A stretch of 64,000 nt of DNA, taken from contig CAXRGQ010000014.1 in assembly GCA_964230215.1 (NCBI GenBank), positions 124,001-188,000 on the forward strand, given 5' to 3'. A model generated the notes under the pieces. The model made no database searches. It was not told the DNA's origin and worked only from the letters and a program-made list of their open reading frames with translations. Positions 37,101-46,500 of this stretch are shown one piece after another (within the stretch, counting starts at the first letter, position 1; the number at the start of each line of letters is the position of its first letter). A program made the translations under genes and the position numbers. The stretch is from JAUILH01 sp964230215. Its GTDB lineage: Bacteria > Bacteroidota > Bacteroidia > Flavobacteriales_D > JAUILH01.

Positions 37101-37305
37101 TTCCTGTATACACACCAATTTGAAGTGTAGCTGGGAAATCAATTGATGATGGGTCACAATCCCTATACATTTTGTATGTGATTCTGTAGGACGCGCCACC
37201 AAGATGCTCATACGTGAGAGACCCACCCACAATGTGAGTTGCTGTCACGGTGCTTGAGCCCAGTAAAACAACAAATAATAGTATAAATATCTCTTTTAAC
37301 TTCAT
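34114..37305 (-). CDS. Giant PKD-repeat surface protein with T9SS type B sorting domain (cassette 1)
   Basis: 1063 residues. Signal peptide, then a cysteine-containing N-terminal region common to Bacteroidota adhesins (THIVGGSLTYEHLGGASYRI, TYKMYRDCDPSS; ~23-300). Two PKD domains follow (~300-460; YQWDFGDGSPTSNQFEPTHT). Three ~88-residue repeats with a VxAGPDxxxC...GSFSPxxxDLNAxYxPTPADxAxGS pattern (~460-725) precede three more PKD domains (~725-975). The C-terminal type B (CHU_C/gliding-associated) signal is at ~977-1063: PSGFTPNGDGNNDILYVLGG and NNWGELIFESHDQMNGWDGT. It is exported by the T9SS and probably surface-attached. It leads the operon containing porP-like, porE-like and two-component genes. 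Confidence 0.93.
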   Translation of the reverse strand: MKLKEIFILLFVVLLGSSTVTATHIVGGSLTYEHLGGASYRITYKMYRDCDPSSIDFPATLQIGVYTGNNPTSLYSTINIPRPPQNQLDPPIDTCAFDPGICVSEAIYTTVVNNFYPGSGGYHLVYQLCCRNFSINNINNPGGTGASNHTYIPDNSTVLTNSSPLWVNFPPVYVCANNPLEFDHSATDPDGDSLVYSLYRPFDDGGYTWGGAYGIAPSWPNFNQVVYNAGYSFTSPLEPSAPAQTLEIDPQTGLLDFAAGATPVIGQHVVGVKVEEYRNGQLLNTVFRDFQFNVINCPPPVVAEIGPVDPCSGTAIDMINNSTGGGSSYQWDFGDGSPTSNQFEPTHTYAGIGQYTITLIIDPGTNCSDTTTRVIDISWTNSDFNYTDSTCVNDPVSFSDATTTAANGNPNQWMWDFGDGMGTSTLPNPSYTYTTPGDYIVQLISISDVGCADTITYPMYVQGIPDVQVGPDTTACENNPLITLNGSVTNASGGLWIGQGGSFSPNSSDLNANYNPSPGEIAAGQSMLILSSTGNGFCPAGTDTLFIDYVNGPTVDAGPDVSVCNDTTEVPLSGSVQIAGGGQWTSSGGGSFSPTDDDLNASYVPTPADTANGSVTIYLTSTNNANCVAAVDSMIITFFDPPTMSILGEDTICTGDPVVLDGNTTTGAGYWETFGTGTFNPGDSLVNSTYVTSPGDDASGSVTLVFHTLNNGGCQQLHDTLVVDIIEAPTPSFTFTDVCLNEVTDFTNASTSVDPISGYEWDFGDGFGDNTSDPSHTFGSPGTQNVTLIVFSNNGCSDTLTQQVPVHYLPEVGFYNSTPCLNGGSQFIDTTFAQDTSIVAWSWDFGDGQTSTDQDPLNVYANSGVYTVTLVATTAFGCVDSATQTSNVLPGPNADFIADNYSVNMFQQVNFTDQSTPAANITDWEWDFGDGMGSSINQNPSYAFDSSSTYSVMLVVTDINGCMDTVYKDIVVFMPPVIPSGFTPNGDGNNDILYVLGGPYKELDFLIYNNWGELIFESHDQMNGWDGTYKGVEQPIGVFVYTVRAVTEDDEVHELSGDVTLLR

Positions 37306-37357
37306 AGGTAGTATGTAAGTTGATTCAGTCTGTAAATATAGGCATTTTATATATTTT

Positions 37358-37365
37358 CAAATTTA
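37358..37365 (-). promoter_or_regulatory. Candidate -7 promoter element for the cassette 1 operon
   Basis: On the minus strand TAAATTTG matches TAnnTTTG, 52 bases upstream of the adhesin ATG at 37305. No TTG is seen at the -33 spacing. The 113-base interval to the divergent gene at 37419 must hold both promoters. Confidence 0.45.
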
Positions 37366-37418
37366 ATCGAAATAATTATTAATTTTATCCTAAATTTTGA
37401 TTGATTAAGCTATACATT

Positions 37419-39977
37419 ATGCTGCGATACTTATTACCATTTTTCGTCTTTTTTGCATCTTACTCATCTGCCCAAATTAATATTTTGTGGGAATCTCGTT
37501 ACACAGGTCCCGGATCCAATATTGATCAAGCAGAGGATATGGAAGTGGATGCTGCAGGAAACACTTATGTAACTGGATCTTCGTATAATACAGGTACTGG
37601 ATTTGACTTAACAACCGTAATGTATGATCCAAGCGGAACAGAGATCTGGGCAAGTTCATTTGACGGAAACAACAGCATTGATCAAGCCTATGCACTAGAT
37701 TATGATAACGGCTTTGTCTATGTGACAGGTTATGTGCATCAAGGTGCGGCAGATTATGATGTGGTTATTTTAAAGTATGTTGCGGCAACAGGAGCCCTGG
37801 TTTGGAGCCGAGAAATTGACTATCAAGGATATTATGACTTAGGAAAGGATTTAACCGTTGATGTAAATGGTGATGTTTATTTCATCGGCTATGGTCAATA
37901 TAACAGTTCTGGAAACGATACGGATTGGTTGATGGGGAAAATTAGTGCTGCAGGAACAGTCCTGTGGACAGATTTTTATTCGGAAGATGTTGGCGCACCA
38001 TCAGAATTAGATGAAGGAACAAATCTAGCACTAAACGGCGATAAGATTTATTTTTCTGGTTTAAGTGCAGGAATTTCGAATAACAACAATTTCGATTTTG
38101 TTACAATGGAGTATGACACCAATCAAGTGGTGCCTGCTTACAATTGGAGAAGTAGATATGATTACAATGGTAATTTGGACATTCCGGTTGATGTGGATGT
38201 GGATGCTAGTGGAAACATTTATGTAGCTGGTAGAGGATATTTTGATGCTCTGCAGGATGTGAATTATCTTCTAATTAAATATAATTCAGCCGGAACACAG
38301 CAGTGGGTTAGAACCTACAACGACAGTACTGGTGCTAGCGATAAAGATAACTTAAATGATATGTTGATTGATGCGTCAGGTAATATTTATGTAACTGGCT
38401 CGAGCATTGGAAATACATCTGCTGAGGACTTCTATACCATTAAGTATGATGGTAACGGAAATGTATTGTGGAATGAAAGATATAAGACTGCAGGGGCAGC
38501 TATTAATGAAGCAACTGGAATATCTATCGGAGGAAGTGGAGATGTGTATATCACAGGATATAGTGGTATCCCAGGAAACGGGAATGATTATACAACCTTG
38601 CGTTATGATGCAAACGGGACATTAATTTGGTTCACACATTATGACGGCACATCAAACAACTCTGATAAGGCCTTGGCTATTTATGTAGACCCGACTGAGA
38701 ATATATATGTAACTGGCTCTAGCACGGGTACGGGAACGGCTCAGGATTACATGACGATTAAGTATTGTCAATTAACAACCGTTGCTAGCCCTGATACATC
38801 CATTTGTGTTGGTGAGAGTGTTGTTTTGGACGCTGTTGGCGCCGGTGGTCATAGCTGGTCTGTTGTCTCAGGTGATCCAATCGTTGTAGGTAGTAATTTT
38901 TCATGCGTTAACTGTCAAGATCCTATTGCGAGTCCGAGTGTTACAACTACTTATGCAGTATCTACGACAAATGGAGCAGGATGCACAGATTTTGATACAG
39001 TCACTGTGACGGTTAATCCACTACCGGGTCCAACTATTACACCTGATGGACCGCTAAACTTCTGCATTGGTGATAGCGTTATTTTGGTTGCAGATAGTTA
39101 CCCAGCATATTCATGGAACACGGGAAGCGTTAATGATAGTATTACAGCCGATACAAGCGGAACGTATGAAGTTACTGTAGAAGATGCAATGGGATGCTTA
39201 AACACAACCAGTGTAAGTGTGACAGTTTACAATCTACCATTAGTAGACGCTGGCGTATCAGATTCAATTTGCCCTGGAGATTCTACTCAACTCTTAGCAA
39301 CGGGAGCAGATTCTTATTTGTGGGCGTATACGCCGGAATTGAGTTCAATTATTATTGACAATCCTTGGGCGTATCCAGCAACATCAACCTTCTATTCAGT
39401 AACTGGTGAAGATATTAACGGATGTAAGAATACGGATTCAGTTTACATTCATGTTTACCCAGCGCCAGTAGCACCAACCATTACGAATATTATAGGTAAT
39501 GAACAACTTGTGTCTAGTGCGTCTAATGGTAATCAGTGGTATTTAGATAATGTTATAATGACCGACTCTACAGATCAAATTCTTAATTATACTGAAAACG
39601 GTGTGTATCAGATACTGTTCACCAATGCAAATGGTTGTTCTGTGTGGTCTGATACTATACATGTGACCAATGTGGATACTTCAACCACTGATACAACGGG
39701 GATCTCAAGCTTCTCAATAGAGGGATTAAGTATGCATTTATACCCTAACCCGAACAATGGCTTGTTTACGGTGGATCTAAGCTCAATTAATCTACAGTCA
39801 CTTGCTATGCAAATATTAAGCAGTACTGGTAAATTAATTTGGAGAAAGGAGAATATTCTAGTTTATGGACAGCAGACAATTCCTGTTGATATGGGTGACC
39901 TATCTCGTGGAATGTATGTTATGAGGTTTGTAAATGCGAAGGGCGAATCTATATCAAGATCGTTTATAGTACAATGA
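37419..39977 (+). CDS. Secreted SBBP-repeat propeller protein with T9SS type A sorting domain
   Basis: 852 residues from ATG 37419 (an upstream TTG at 37401 is less likely), signal peptide MLRYLLPFFVFFASYSSAQ. Residues ~35-455 are SBBP-type blades with the recurrent motif DASGNIYVTGSS...DFYTIKYDGNGNVLW. Ig-like/PKD-like beta segments follow (~460-700: SPSVTTTYAVSTTNGAGC). The last ~80 residues are a type A sorting domain (MHLYPNPNNGLFTVDLSS ... LSRGMYVMRFVNAKGESISR). It is therefore T9SS cargo, but of the other sorting class from its three neighbours. It lies on the opposite strand between the two adhesin cassettes and overlaps the next gene by ATGA. Confidence 0.93.
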   Translation: MLRYLLPFFVFFASYSSAQINILWESRYTGPGSNIDQAEDMEVDAAGNTYVTGSSYNTGTGFDLTTVMYDPSGTEIWASSFDGNNSIDQAYALDYDNGFVYVTGYVHQGAADYDVVILKYVAATGALVWSREIDYQGYYDLGKDLTVDVNGDVYFIGYGQYNSSGNDTDWLMGKISAAGTVLWTDFYSEDVGAPSELDEGTNLALNGDKIYFSGLSAGISNNNNFDFVTMEYDTNQVVPAYNWRSRYDYNGNLDIPVDVDVDASGNIYVAGRGYFDALQDVNYLLIKYNSAGTQQWVRTYNDSTGASDKDNLNDMLIDASGNIYVTGSSIGNTSAEDFYTIKYDGNGNVLWNERYKTAGAAINEATGISIGGSGDVYITGYSGIPGNGNDYTTLRYDANGTLIWFTHYDGTSNNSDKALAIYVDPTENIYVTGSSTGTGTAQDYMTIKYCQLTTVASPDTSICVGESVVLDAVGAGGHSWSVVSGDPIVVGSNFSCVNCQDPIASPSVTTTYAVSTTNGAGCTDFDTVTVTVNPLPGPTITPDGPLNFCIGDSVILVADSYPAYSWNTGSVNDSITADTSGTYEVTVEDAMGCLNTTSVSVTVYNLPLVDAGVSDSICPGDSTQLLATGADSYLWAYTPELSSIIIDNPWAYPATSTFYSVTGEDINGCKNTDSVYIHVYPAPVAPTITNIIGNEQLVSSASNGNQWYLDNVIMTDSTDQILNYTENGVYQILFTNANGCSVWSDTIHVTNVDTSTTDTTGISSFSIEGLSMHLYPNPNNGLFTVDLSSINLQSLAMQILSSTGKLIWRKENILVYGQQTIPVDMGDLSRGMYVMRFVNAKGESISRSFIVQ

Positions 39978-40399
39978 GAATTGTAAAATCAAAACAACTA
40001 CTAACTAAAGCGGCGCTGATATGCGCCGCTTTTTTTCTACTCAATGCTTGCAAAATTGTAAAACAATCAGATTTTCATGGTCATTGGTGGGTGATTGAAG
40101 AGAATGCAGGGTATCTGGAGTTTGCTTGTTGGTCTGATACTATGTATGTGTGCAGCTCCAAATATGGAAAGGTTTATTACGGCCGTTATGAGGTAAAGAA
40201 GAATAAACTAATCCAGTATCAAGGCTTTTCAGATAGTGTAAGGATTGTTGGGGTAGTTACCAGCAATTACCCAGACTCTGCTATTGATTTACGCTACGAT
40301 GAATCCCTTGAACAGTGCCTTCTTATATCCAAATCGATTCCAGAGATTAATTCAAATGGTCGCTTTGGTGGAATTGAATCCCGAGAACCAGAAAATTAG
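39974..40399 (+). CDS. Small lipoprotein of unknown function
   Basis: 141 residues with ATG in an ATGA overlap with the SBBP gene stop. Signal peptide with lipobox LLNAC (~residues 22-26: ALICAAFFLLNACKIVKQSD). The mature part is beta-rich with several Tyr/Trp (FHGHWWVIEENAGYLEFACW, SSKYGKVYYGRYEVKK), reminiscent of small lipocalin-like lipoproteins, but no family is certain. Oddly, codons 12-21 of the signal peptide are written as a terminator-like hairpin (see 40007-40036), which may limit its expression from the upstream transcript. Confidence 0.75.
   Translation: MRIVKSKQLLTKAALICAAFFLLNACKIVKQSDFHGHWWVIEENAGYLEFACWSDTMYVCSSKYGKVYYGRYEVKKNKLIQYQGFSDSVRIVGVVTSNYPDSAIDLRYDESLEQCLLISKSIPEINSNGRFGGIESREPEN
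40007..40036 (+). terminator. Terminator-like hairpin inside the signal-peptide coding sequence of the lipoprotein gene
   Basis: The 10-bp perfect stem AAAGCGGCGC/GCGCCGCTTT (40007-40016 with 40023-40032) has the loop TGATAT, and a seven-T run spans 40030-40036. It begins 29 bases after the SBBP stop codon, exactly where that gene's terminator would be expected. Yet it is in frame within the lipoprotein signal peptide. Confidence 0.75.
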
Positions 40400-40420
40400 A
40401 TTTCAGTAAAGACTAGTATA

Positions 40421-42556
40421 CTACTGATTCGCACTTTCATTCACCACTTCATGATCTTCAGTAAGTACTTTAAACGCAGTACGTCTGTTTCTTTGGTGAG
40501 CTTCCTCTTTTGCATCACGAGATGATAGCGAATTAATGTAATCACTCGTATTTCGCAAGAACTCTCCCTTGTCATCCTTAACTGGCTTCTTGTTCTCATC
40601 TAAAACAAGAGATGGTGTTGTTTCTCCATATCCTTTGGGCTCTAATCTAGATTTTGGGATACCTGCATCCAAGAGATAATCTACAACTGATTGTGCTCTT
40701 CTTTCTGAAAGATCCAAGTTATACGCATCATTACCCCTCGAATCGGTATGTGACTGAATTTCAACTACAAGGTTGTCGTTTAGCTCTAAGAACTTAACAA
40801 GCTCATCCAATATTTCCTTTGACTTTGGTCGTAATGTCGCCTTATCAAAATCGTATTCAATTCCTTCAATGGCCACTGGCTCATTCGGAATTTTATTCAA
40901 AAAGAAATCTTGCATTAACACTGTAGACTCGGTAATACCCTTGGTGGTTTGTGATGCAGCATCCGCAAAGTAACCTGGTTTTTGAGCTTTCATAAAAAGT
41001 TCCATGTTCTGCTCTAATTCAGCTGAGTAAAAACCTTCATCATCACATGTTATTACTGCTGGCATCATTTTATATTCAATATCCTTAATTACTACCGTAG
41101 CGTTTGGAATAGGCTCTTGCGTTTCATTGTCAAATACAAAGCCTTCTATTGAAATAACAATTGGTTCGTTCTTTACATGATACACATTGTAGCAATGACC
41201 ATTTTCACACGGTTCACGGTCGCTAGAAAACCAACCAGTTTTAAGATACATATCCCAAATCATATATGCATCATCATAACTTGAGTTGATTGGTTGTCCC
41301 AAGTTTTTTGGAGCGCCAAAGGTACCTCCTTCAAGGTTCATACTACTCTTAAAGACATCTAGTCCTCCAATAGAGTTTTTTCCGTTAGAGCTAAAGAATA
41401 GTGTAGCAGTGGTTTGATGGAAAAATGGTGTTACCTCATCAAAGCTAGAATTGACAGGGTCTCCTAAATTTTCTGCAGGCCCCATTGGTAAACCTTCTTC
41501 GTCTAATTCAACGCGCCAAATATCCATTCCGCCCGCACCGCCAGGACGGTTACTTGAAAAGTACATCCATTTTCCCTCTGGAGTGATATATGGTTGCACG
41601 CTTGAATGACCAGCAATATTAACGTTTGAGTCAAGCTTATATGATTCAAAGAAACGCATTGCCACCATTCGAGCTAGATAGATATGCTTTTCAGTGCGAT
41701 TTTCATCACTCCATCTAGTGTAGTAGATAACGTTGTTATTATTAAAACACCCAGCAGCATCATGCTTAGCAGAGTTAAGAGGACGACCAAAATTAGTGGC
41801 TGGTAACCATGAATCTTCATATTCTCTTTCGGTCCAATATAAATCACATAGGAATTCTGATTGTTGTTTCACTGGATCTAGAACTACACCGTGATCTCTC
41901 GCACTTGTAAATATTAGTTTATCTTCTGAATCCCAGTATTGCACGGCAAAAGAAGATGTTCCCTTATTAAAAGTATTAGTATCCGCCATCGATACTTGAA
42001 CCTCCATGTGCTGGTTTTCGTCACTCATAGCGAGATAACATCCAACCAAGTCTTTCTGTGCCTGTTCAATATACTCATCAGATGCATTACCAGATTTAAG
42101 ATAGGCGTTGTACTCAGCAATAGCTTCTTCATACTGACCAAGATTCATCATTGCATGAGCGTAGTAATAATGATCATCTGGATAGGCACCTAAATCTTTA
42201 GTCTTTTTAAAGTAGTCGAGTGCATGGCCATAGTCATACGTTAATTTATAACACATGGCTATTTGATGTTCTGTATAATTCCTCAAATCAACGGTCTTAG
42301 GACTATTTAATTTGGTTGAATCACTCTTTTTAAACTTCTGGTTACTCACAGTGTGCTCGTACGGTAAAACAAGTGTTTTTAGAGCAGCAGAGTCATTTAC
42401 TACCTTTTTGTAGTTTTCTAATGCAGATGCGTAATCCTGCTTAGCGTAAAATTCATCCGCTTTGTGCAGCCATACCTTTTTTGATTGAGCATACGAAATT
42501 TGTCCGGAAACTCCGATTATGCACAACAACACAAATATTCTTCTCAACCCTATCAT
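40421..42556 (-). CDS. PorE-like protein: TPR / PD40 / carboxypeptidase-regulatory-like / OmpA (second copy)
   Basis: 711 residues from ATG 42556, in an ATGA overlap with the PorP-like gene (an in-frame ATG at 42568 is less likely). Same domain order as the product of 30957-33113: signal peptide, TPR (~30-150), PD40 blades (IYYTRWSDENRTEKHIYLAR, MYFSSNRPGGAGGMDIWRVE, LFFSSNGKNSIGGLDVFKSS), carboxypeptidase-regulatory-like domain (~480-550) and OmpA domain (~575-711; GIEYDFDKATLRPKSKEILD, IEIQSHTDSRGNDAYNLDLS). The two paralogues are nearly identical over long parts of the OmpA domain, which points to cassette duplication. It is the last gene of the large leftward adhesin operon. Role as peptidoglycan anchor for T9SS export is inferred. 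Confidence 0.93.
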   Translation of the reverse strand: MIGLRRIFVLLCIIGVSGQISYAQSKKVWLHKADEFYAKQDYASALENYKKVVNDSAALKTLVLPYEHTVSNQKFKKSDSTKLNSPKTVDLRNYTEHQIAMCYKLTYDYGHALDYFKKTKDLGAYPDDHYYYAHAMMNLGQYEEAIAEYNAYLKSGNASDEYIEQAQKDLVGCYLAMSDENQHMEVQVSMADTNTFNKGTSSFAVQYWDSEDKLIFTSARDHGVVLDPVKQQSEFLCDLYWTEREYEDSWLPATNFGRPLNSAKHDAAGCFNNNNVIYYTRWSDENRTEKHIYLARMVAMRFFESYKLDSNVNIAGHSSVQPYITPEGKWMYFSSNRPGGAGGMDIWRVELDEEGLPMGPAENLGDPVNSSFDEVTPFFHQTTATLFFSSNGKNSIGGLDVFKSSMNLEGGTFGAPKNLGQPINSSYDDAYMIWDMYLKTGWFSSDREPCENGHCYNVYHVKNEPIVISIEGFVFDNETQEPIPNATVVIKDIEYKMMPAVITCDDEGFYSAELEQNMELFMKAQKPGYFADAASQTTKGITESTVLMQDFFLNKIPNEPVAIEGIEYDFDKATLRPKSKEILDELVKFLELNDNLVVEIQSHTDSRGNDAYNLDLSERRAQSVVDYLLDAGIPKSRLEPKGYGETTPSLVLDENKKPVKDDKGEFLRNTSDYINSLSSRDAKEEAHQRNRRTAFKVLTEDHEVVNESANQ

Positions 42557-43542
42557 AATCTTGGACAAATCTTTTTAGTTTCTGGCTCGTATTTTCTGAA
42601 AATGTACGTGAACGATACTTCAAATCCACCTCTTCCGTTTGTTGCAGGTGACAGTGAAGATGTATTTATATCATATCCAAAACGAGCTATATAATTATCT
42701 TTTTTAGCACCTAGCCAAAGAATGCCGGCATCCTTATTCCGATAGATTAATCCTCCCATCAGATATAGGTCGCTTCCAACTAAGTAGTAACCTGCATCTA
42801 CCGCAAAGGTCATTTCTCTAAACTCTTCTTGCGCCATTACTAGTACTTTCGGAATTAAGTATAACTTCTCAGTGATATTCACTCTAGATCCAGCATGCAC
42901 GTAAAACCTCATTGGTAATTCATTTCCCCCGTTAAAAAACGATTCTTTTGGCGTCAATAAATTAAAGGCACTAAGTCCAATAAATGGGTTTAATCGACTT
43001 TGCTGCTTTGTATAGTAATAGAATATACCTGCATTTACATCAGGTATAAGGAATGAATTGTTTGCGAAATTCTCTCCATTTGGCAGAGAGGTATTGAAAG
43101 ACCCTCCACCCGTAGTGGTATATTGATTGTTATATGAATGCAACTGAGTTTTAACGGCCTTTTGTGTTAATCCACCTTGAACTCCAAATGAGATATTGTG
43201 GTACTTATTCTGGTCAACAGGTAAAGTGTACCCTGCAGAGAACAAGCCTTGTAATGCGTTGTAATCACCATATCCTGCACGATAGTTAATGATTTGACCA
43301 CCAAAGCCCCATTTTTTATACGCGCGATCTAAACTGATTAATGCAGTCTGATAGGGTTTAAAGTTCACAGATTTCCATTGAGTACGGTAATGGGCGTGAA
43401 TTCTCCACTCACCATCAAACACACCTGTCATTGCAGGATTAAGATACATTGGCGCAGCATCATATAAGGACAAATGAAAGTCCTGCGATCGAGCTGTGCA
43501 CCAAATGTTTAATGCTAATATGCCTAGTAATAACTTCTTCAT
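42553..43542 (-). CDS. PorP/SprF-family type IX secretion membrane protein (second copy)
   Basis: 329 residues from ATG 43542 in a TGATG overlap with the upstream adhesin stop; a GTG one codon earlier is possible. Signal peptide (MKKLLLGILALNIWCTARSQ), then the signature DFHLSLYDAAPMYLNPAMTG and a beta-barrel-like body. It is the closest paralogue of the product of 33113-34111, sharing the YNNQYTTTGGG region and the CPRL C-terminus. Expected in the outer membrane, serving export of the adhesin encoded just before it. Confidence 0.95.
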   Translation of the reverse strand: MKKLLLGILALNIWCTARSQDFHLSLYDAAPMYLNPAMTGVFDGEWRIHAHYRTQWKSVNFKPYQTALISLDRAYKKWGFGGQIINYRAGYGDYNALQGLFSAGYTLPVDQNKYHNISFGVQGGLTQKAVKTQLHSYNNQYTTTGGGSFNTSLPNGENFANNSFLIPDVNAGIFYYYTKQQSRLNPFIGLSAFNLLTPKESFFNGGNELPMRFYVHAGSRVNITEKLYLIPKVLVMAQEEFREMTFAVDAGYYLVGSDLYLMGGLIYRNKDAGILWLGAKKDNYIARFGYDINTSSLSPATNGRGGFEVSFTYIFRKYEPETKKICPRL

Positions 43543-46500
43543 CACCTCATTAATGTTACGTCACCAGTTTCTATAAATTCTCGACCACCAGCCATTCTCA
43601 CTGTATAAGTCCATGTGTAAACGCCAAGCGGGGCAGGCTCACCTTGGTAAGTTCCATCCCAGCCGTTAGCAGCGTCATCTGATCTAAATATTATTTCTCC
43701 CCAGTTATTGTAGATAGTGAAATCTACAAACTCAAATGGTCCACCTCTAATAAAGAATACATCATTCTCGCCATCCGCATTAGGCGTAAATGCAGTTGGT
43801 AATATTGGAAGTAATGCAATATCCAGAATTTTTGATGTTGTATCAGAACATCCTAGCGAATCAGTAACGGTTAGTGTAACCACATAAGCTCCGCCATCTG
43901 CATACGCATGTACGTCATTTTGAAGGAAACCACCAATTCCGTCACCAAAATCCCAAATCCAACTTGAAATAGGTCCATTGGTGGATTGATCGTTGAAATA
44001 TACATCCTCAAGCACTAACGCTGGATTAGGTGCCATTGAGAAATCTGCATTCGGTCCAGGTAAAACATTTACATTTAACGTGGTGTCACCAACACATCCA
44101 AAGTCAGAAGTTACTACTAAGGTTACAGGGAAAGTACCTGCCCCATTAAACAAATACGTAGGGTTTTGATTTGAACTTGTCCCTTCACCCAGATTGAAAT
44201 CCCAACTCCAATCAACTATGGCGCCTGACGCTATGAATGAGAAATCATTAAAATCTAGTGGTGTCCCATTACAAGCAATGGTGTCACTAAAAATGGCAAA
44301 CGGAACAGGATTAACAATCACAGTGTACTCTATTGTATCAAAACAGCCATTTGTGCTCCCTGCAATCAATGTTGCATTAAAGCTTCCTGATGCACCATAA
44401 GTGTGGTTCGGATTTGTAGTGATTGATCCAGATGCATCACCAAAATCCCAGTTCCATGAGTTTATTGTTCCATCTGTCGTAGAAGACATATCTAGGAAGT
44501 TGGTATTATCTCCTTCACACGCCTGATTAAAACTAAAATCAGCATCTGGGGCAGCTTTAAATGTTACATCCAGAGTGTCATCATCTGCTAAACAACCAAA
44601 GTCAGCCGATGAGGTCAAAATGATACTTACACTTCCATTAGCAACATCAGAAGCAGAAGGGAAGTAGAAAGTATTCAATAGGTTAGGTGAGGGGCTAAAC
44701 ATTCCAGTTCCAGTAGACGTCCATGTCTGACTTAGCGCACCACCTGTCATTGTTCCATTGAGTTCGATTGGTTCGTTTGCACAGAAGGCTTGATCAAGTC
44801 CTGCATCTACACGCGGAGGTTCAACAAAGAAAATCCTAAGGGAGTCATCTTCTACCGGGCAAATTCCGCCTGACGTTTCTAAGACAACATCTATAAAGCC
44901 ATTTGCGGTATCTATAGGTGATATGGTATAACTTGTATTGATGTTATTGGGATCAGTTATACTTCCCGATCCAGTAGATGACCATATCGTTGAGTATCCT
45001 GTGGTTACCGTTCCATCAAGATTAAGCGTAAGCACATTTGCACAGACTGAATCTTGAGAAGTAATGTTCACCTGCGGTTCATCCAAGATGATAATCTCTA
45101 AACTATCTGCAACGGCTAAACAAGCACCATTATTTGTTGAGATTAAAGTAAGAACAACCGAGCCGGCCGCCGTGTCTGCGGCACTAATCAGATAATTCGC
45201 GTTTAGTTGTGTTTGAGAAGAACTAAATGCTCCTGAGCCTGTAGTAGTCCAAGAACCTGTGGTAGTTGGTCCAGAAATTAAACCATTTAACGGAATTGTG
45301 TCAACACTCGTACAAGTCACCACGTCAGGACCAGCGTCTACAACTGGGGGTTCAGTGAAATACACAACAATGGTGTCTTCATCATCAGGACATGAAAAGA
45401 AACTTCCTTGTGAGGTGAAAAATAGAGCAACACTATCTGCGGCAAAATCTGCTGGAGATGGCGTATATGTGGTACTTGGGTTTCCAGGGTTTCCAAAAGC
45501 TCCACCATTACCACCACTCCACATGGCACCTGCGGCATATTGTAAACTACCACTAATATTTATATCGACCACATTATTTTTACAAAAGACTTGGTCTTGA
45601 CCCGCCGCCACTTCTGGAGATTGAATAAAGTTCACCACCAAAGTATCGTATACAGGCAAACAGTTTCCAGTCGATTGCAGCACAAAAGTTAATGAGCCCT
45701 GCGTATAATCACTTGTAGTTGGGATGTACGTAGTATTTAAATTGGTAGGTGAATTAAGCGTTCCATTACCATTCAATACCGACCATTGTCCAGTTGTGCT
45801 TCCACCAGTAACGCTTCCAAGTAAGTCGACTTGAGACTCTCCAGTACAATAAGTAGTATCTTTTCCAGCATCCACCAATACTCTTCTGTAGAATGATGAG
45901 ATATAGTGATAAAGACATCCTGTTGAAGCTCCGCCATTTACAATTCCGAGTCCAAAGAAGGCCGTAGAATTAGTTAATAAATTCGCACTGTTAATTGGAA
46001 TGTCCGTAGTGTTGAATGCGATTTGTGCTCCCATCCATGCGTTTCCAGTACCAGGAACAAAATTAAAGTCGGTAGCCTGAACTAGTGTTGTTGACCCATT
46101 CAATGTAAAGTCCCCTTCAGATCCTGCTGGCACAACAATATCTAATAGGAAACTCTGTCCATTTGTACGCGTAAAGCTGATTTGGTCTGAGCCTGCACAG
46201 TTAAGTGGTGGCAAAATAGCTTGACCGAGCTCACAACCGTAGCCAGACATATGTAATAGGTATACATTTTTATCTGATGTCACAGAGGTTAACTGCTCTG
46301 TAATGCTGTACTGATAAGTATCACCTTGATTCAGAATAGCTGTAGTAACTCCAAGACCATTGTCAATACTTATAGTCGTGAAATTCTCAGTTGCTACGAC
46401 AAATATCGATTCATCAGATCCTGCATTTAGGAATCCTTTGTTAACAATGTAATCTGTTCCTATAACGTCTACAGGTACAATTTGATCTCCCATCAAATCA

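Noticed and set aside
40400..40420. CAGTA/TACTG hairpin between the convergent genes as a terminator
   Set aside because: Five pairs with an 8-12 base loop and no T run on either side.
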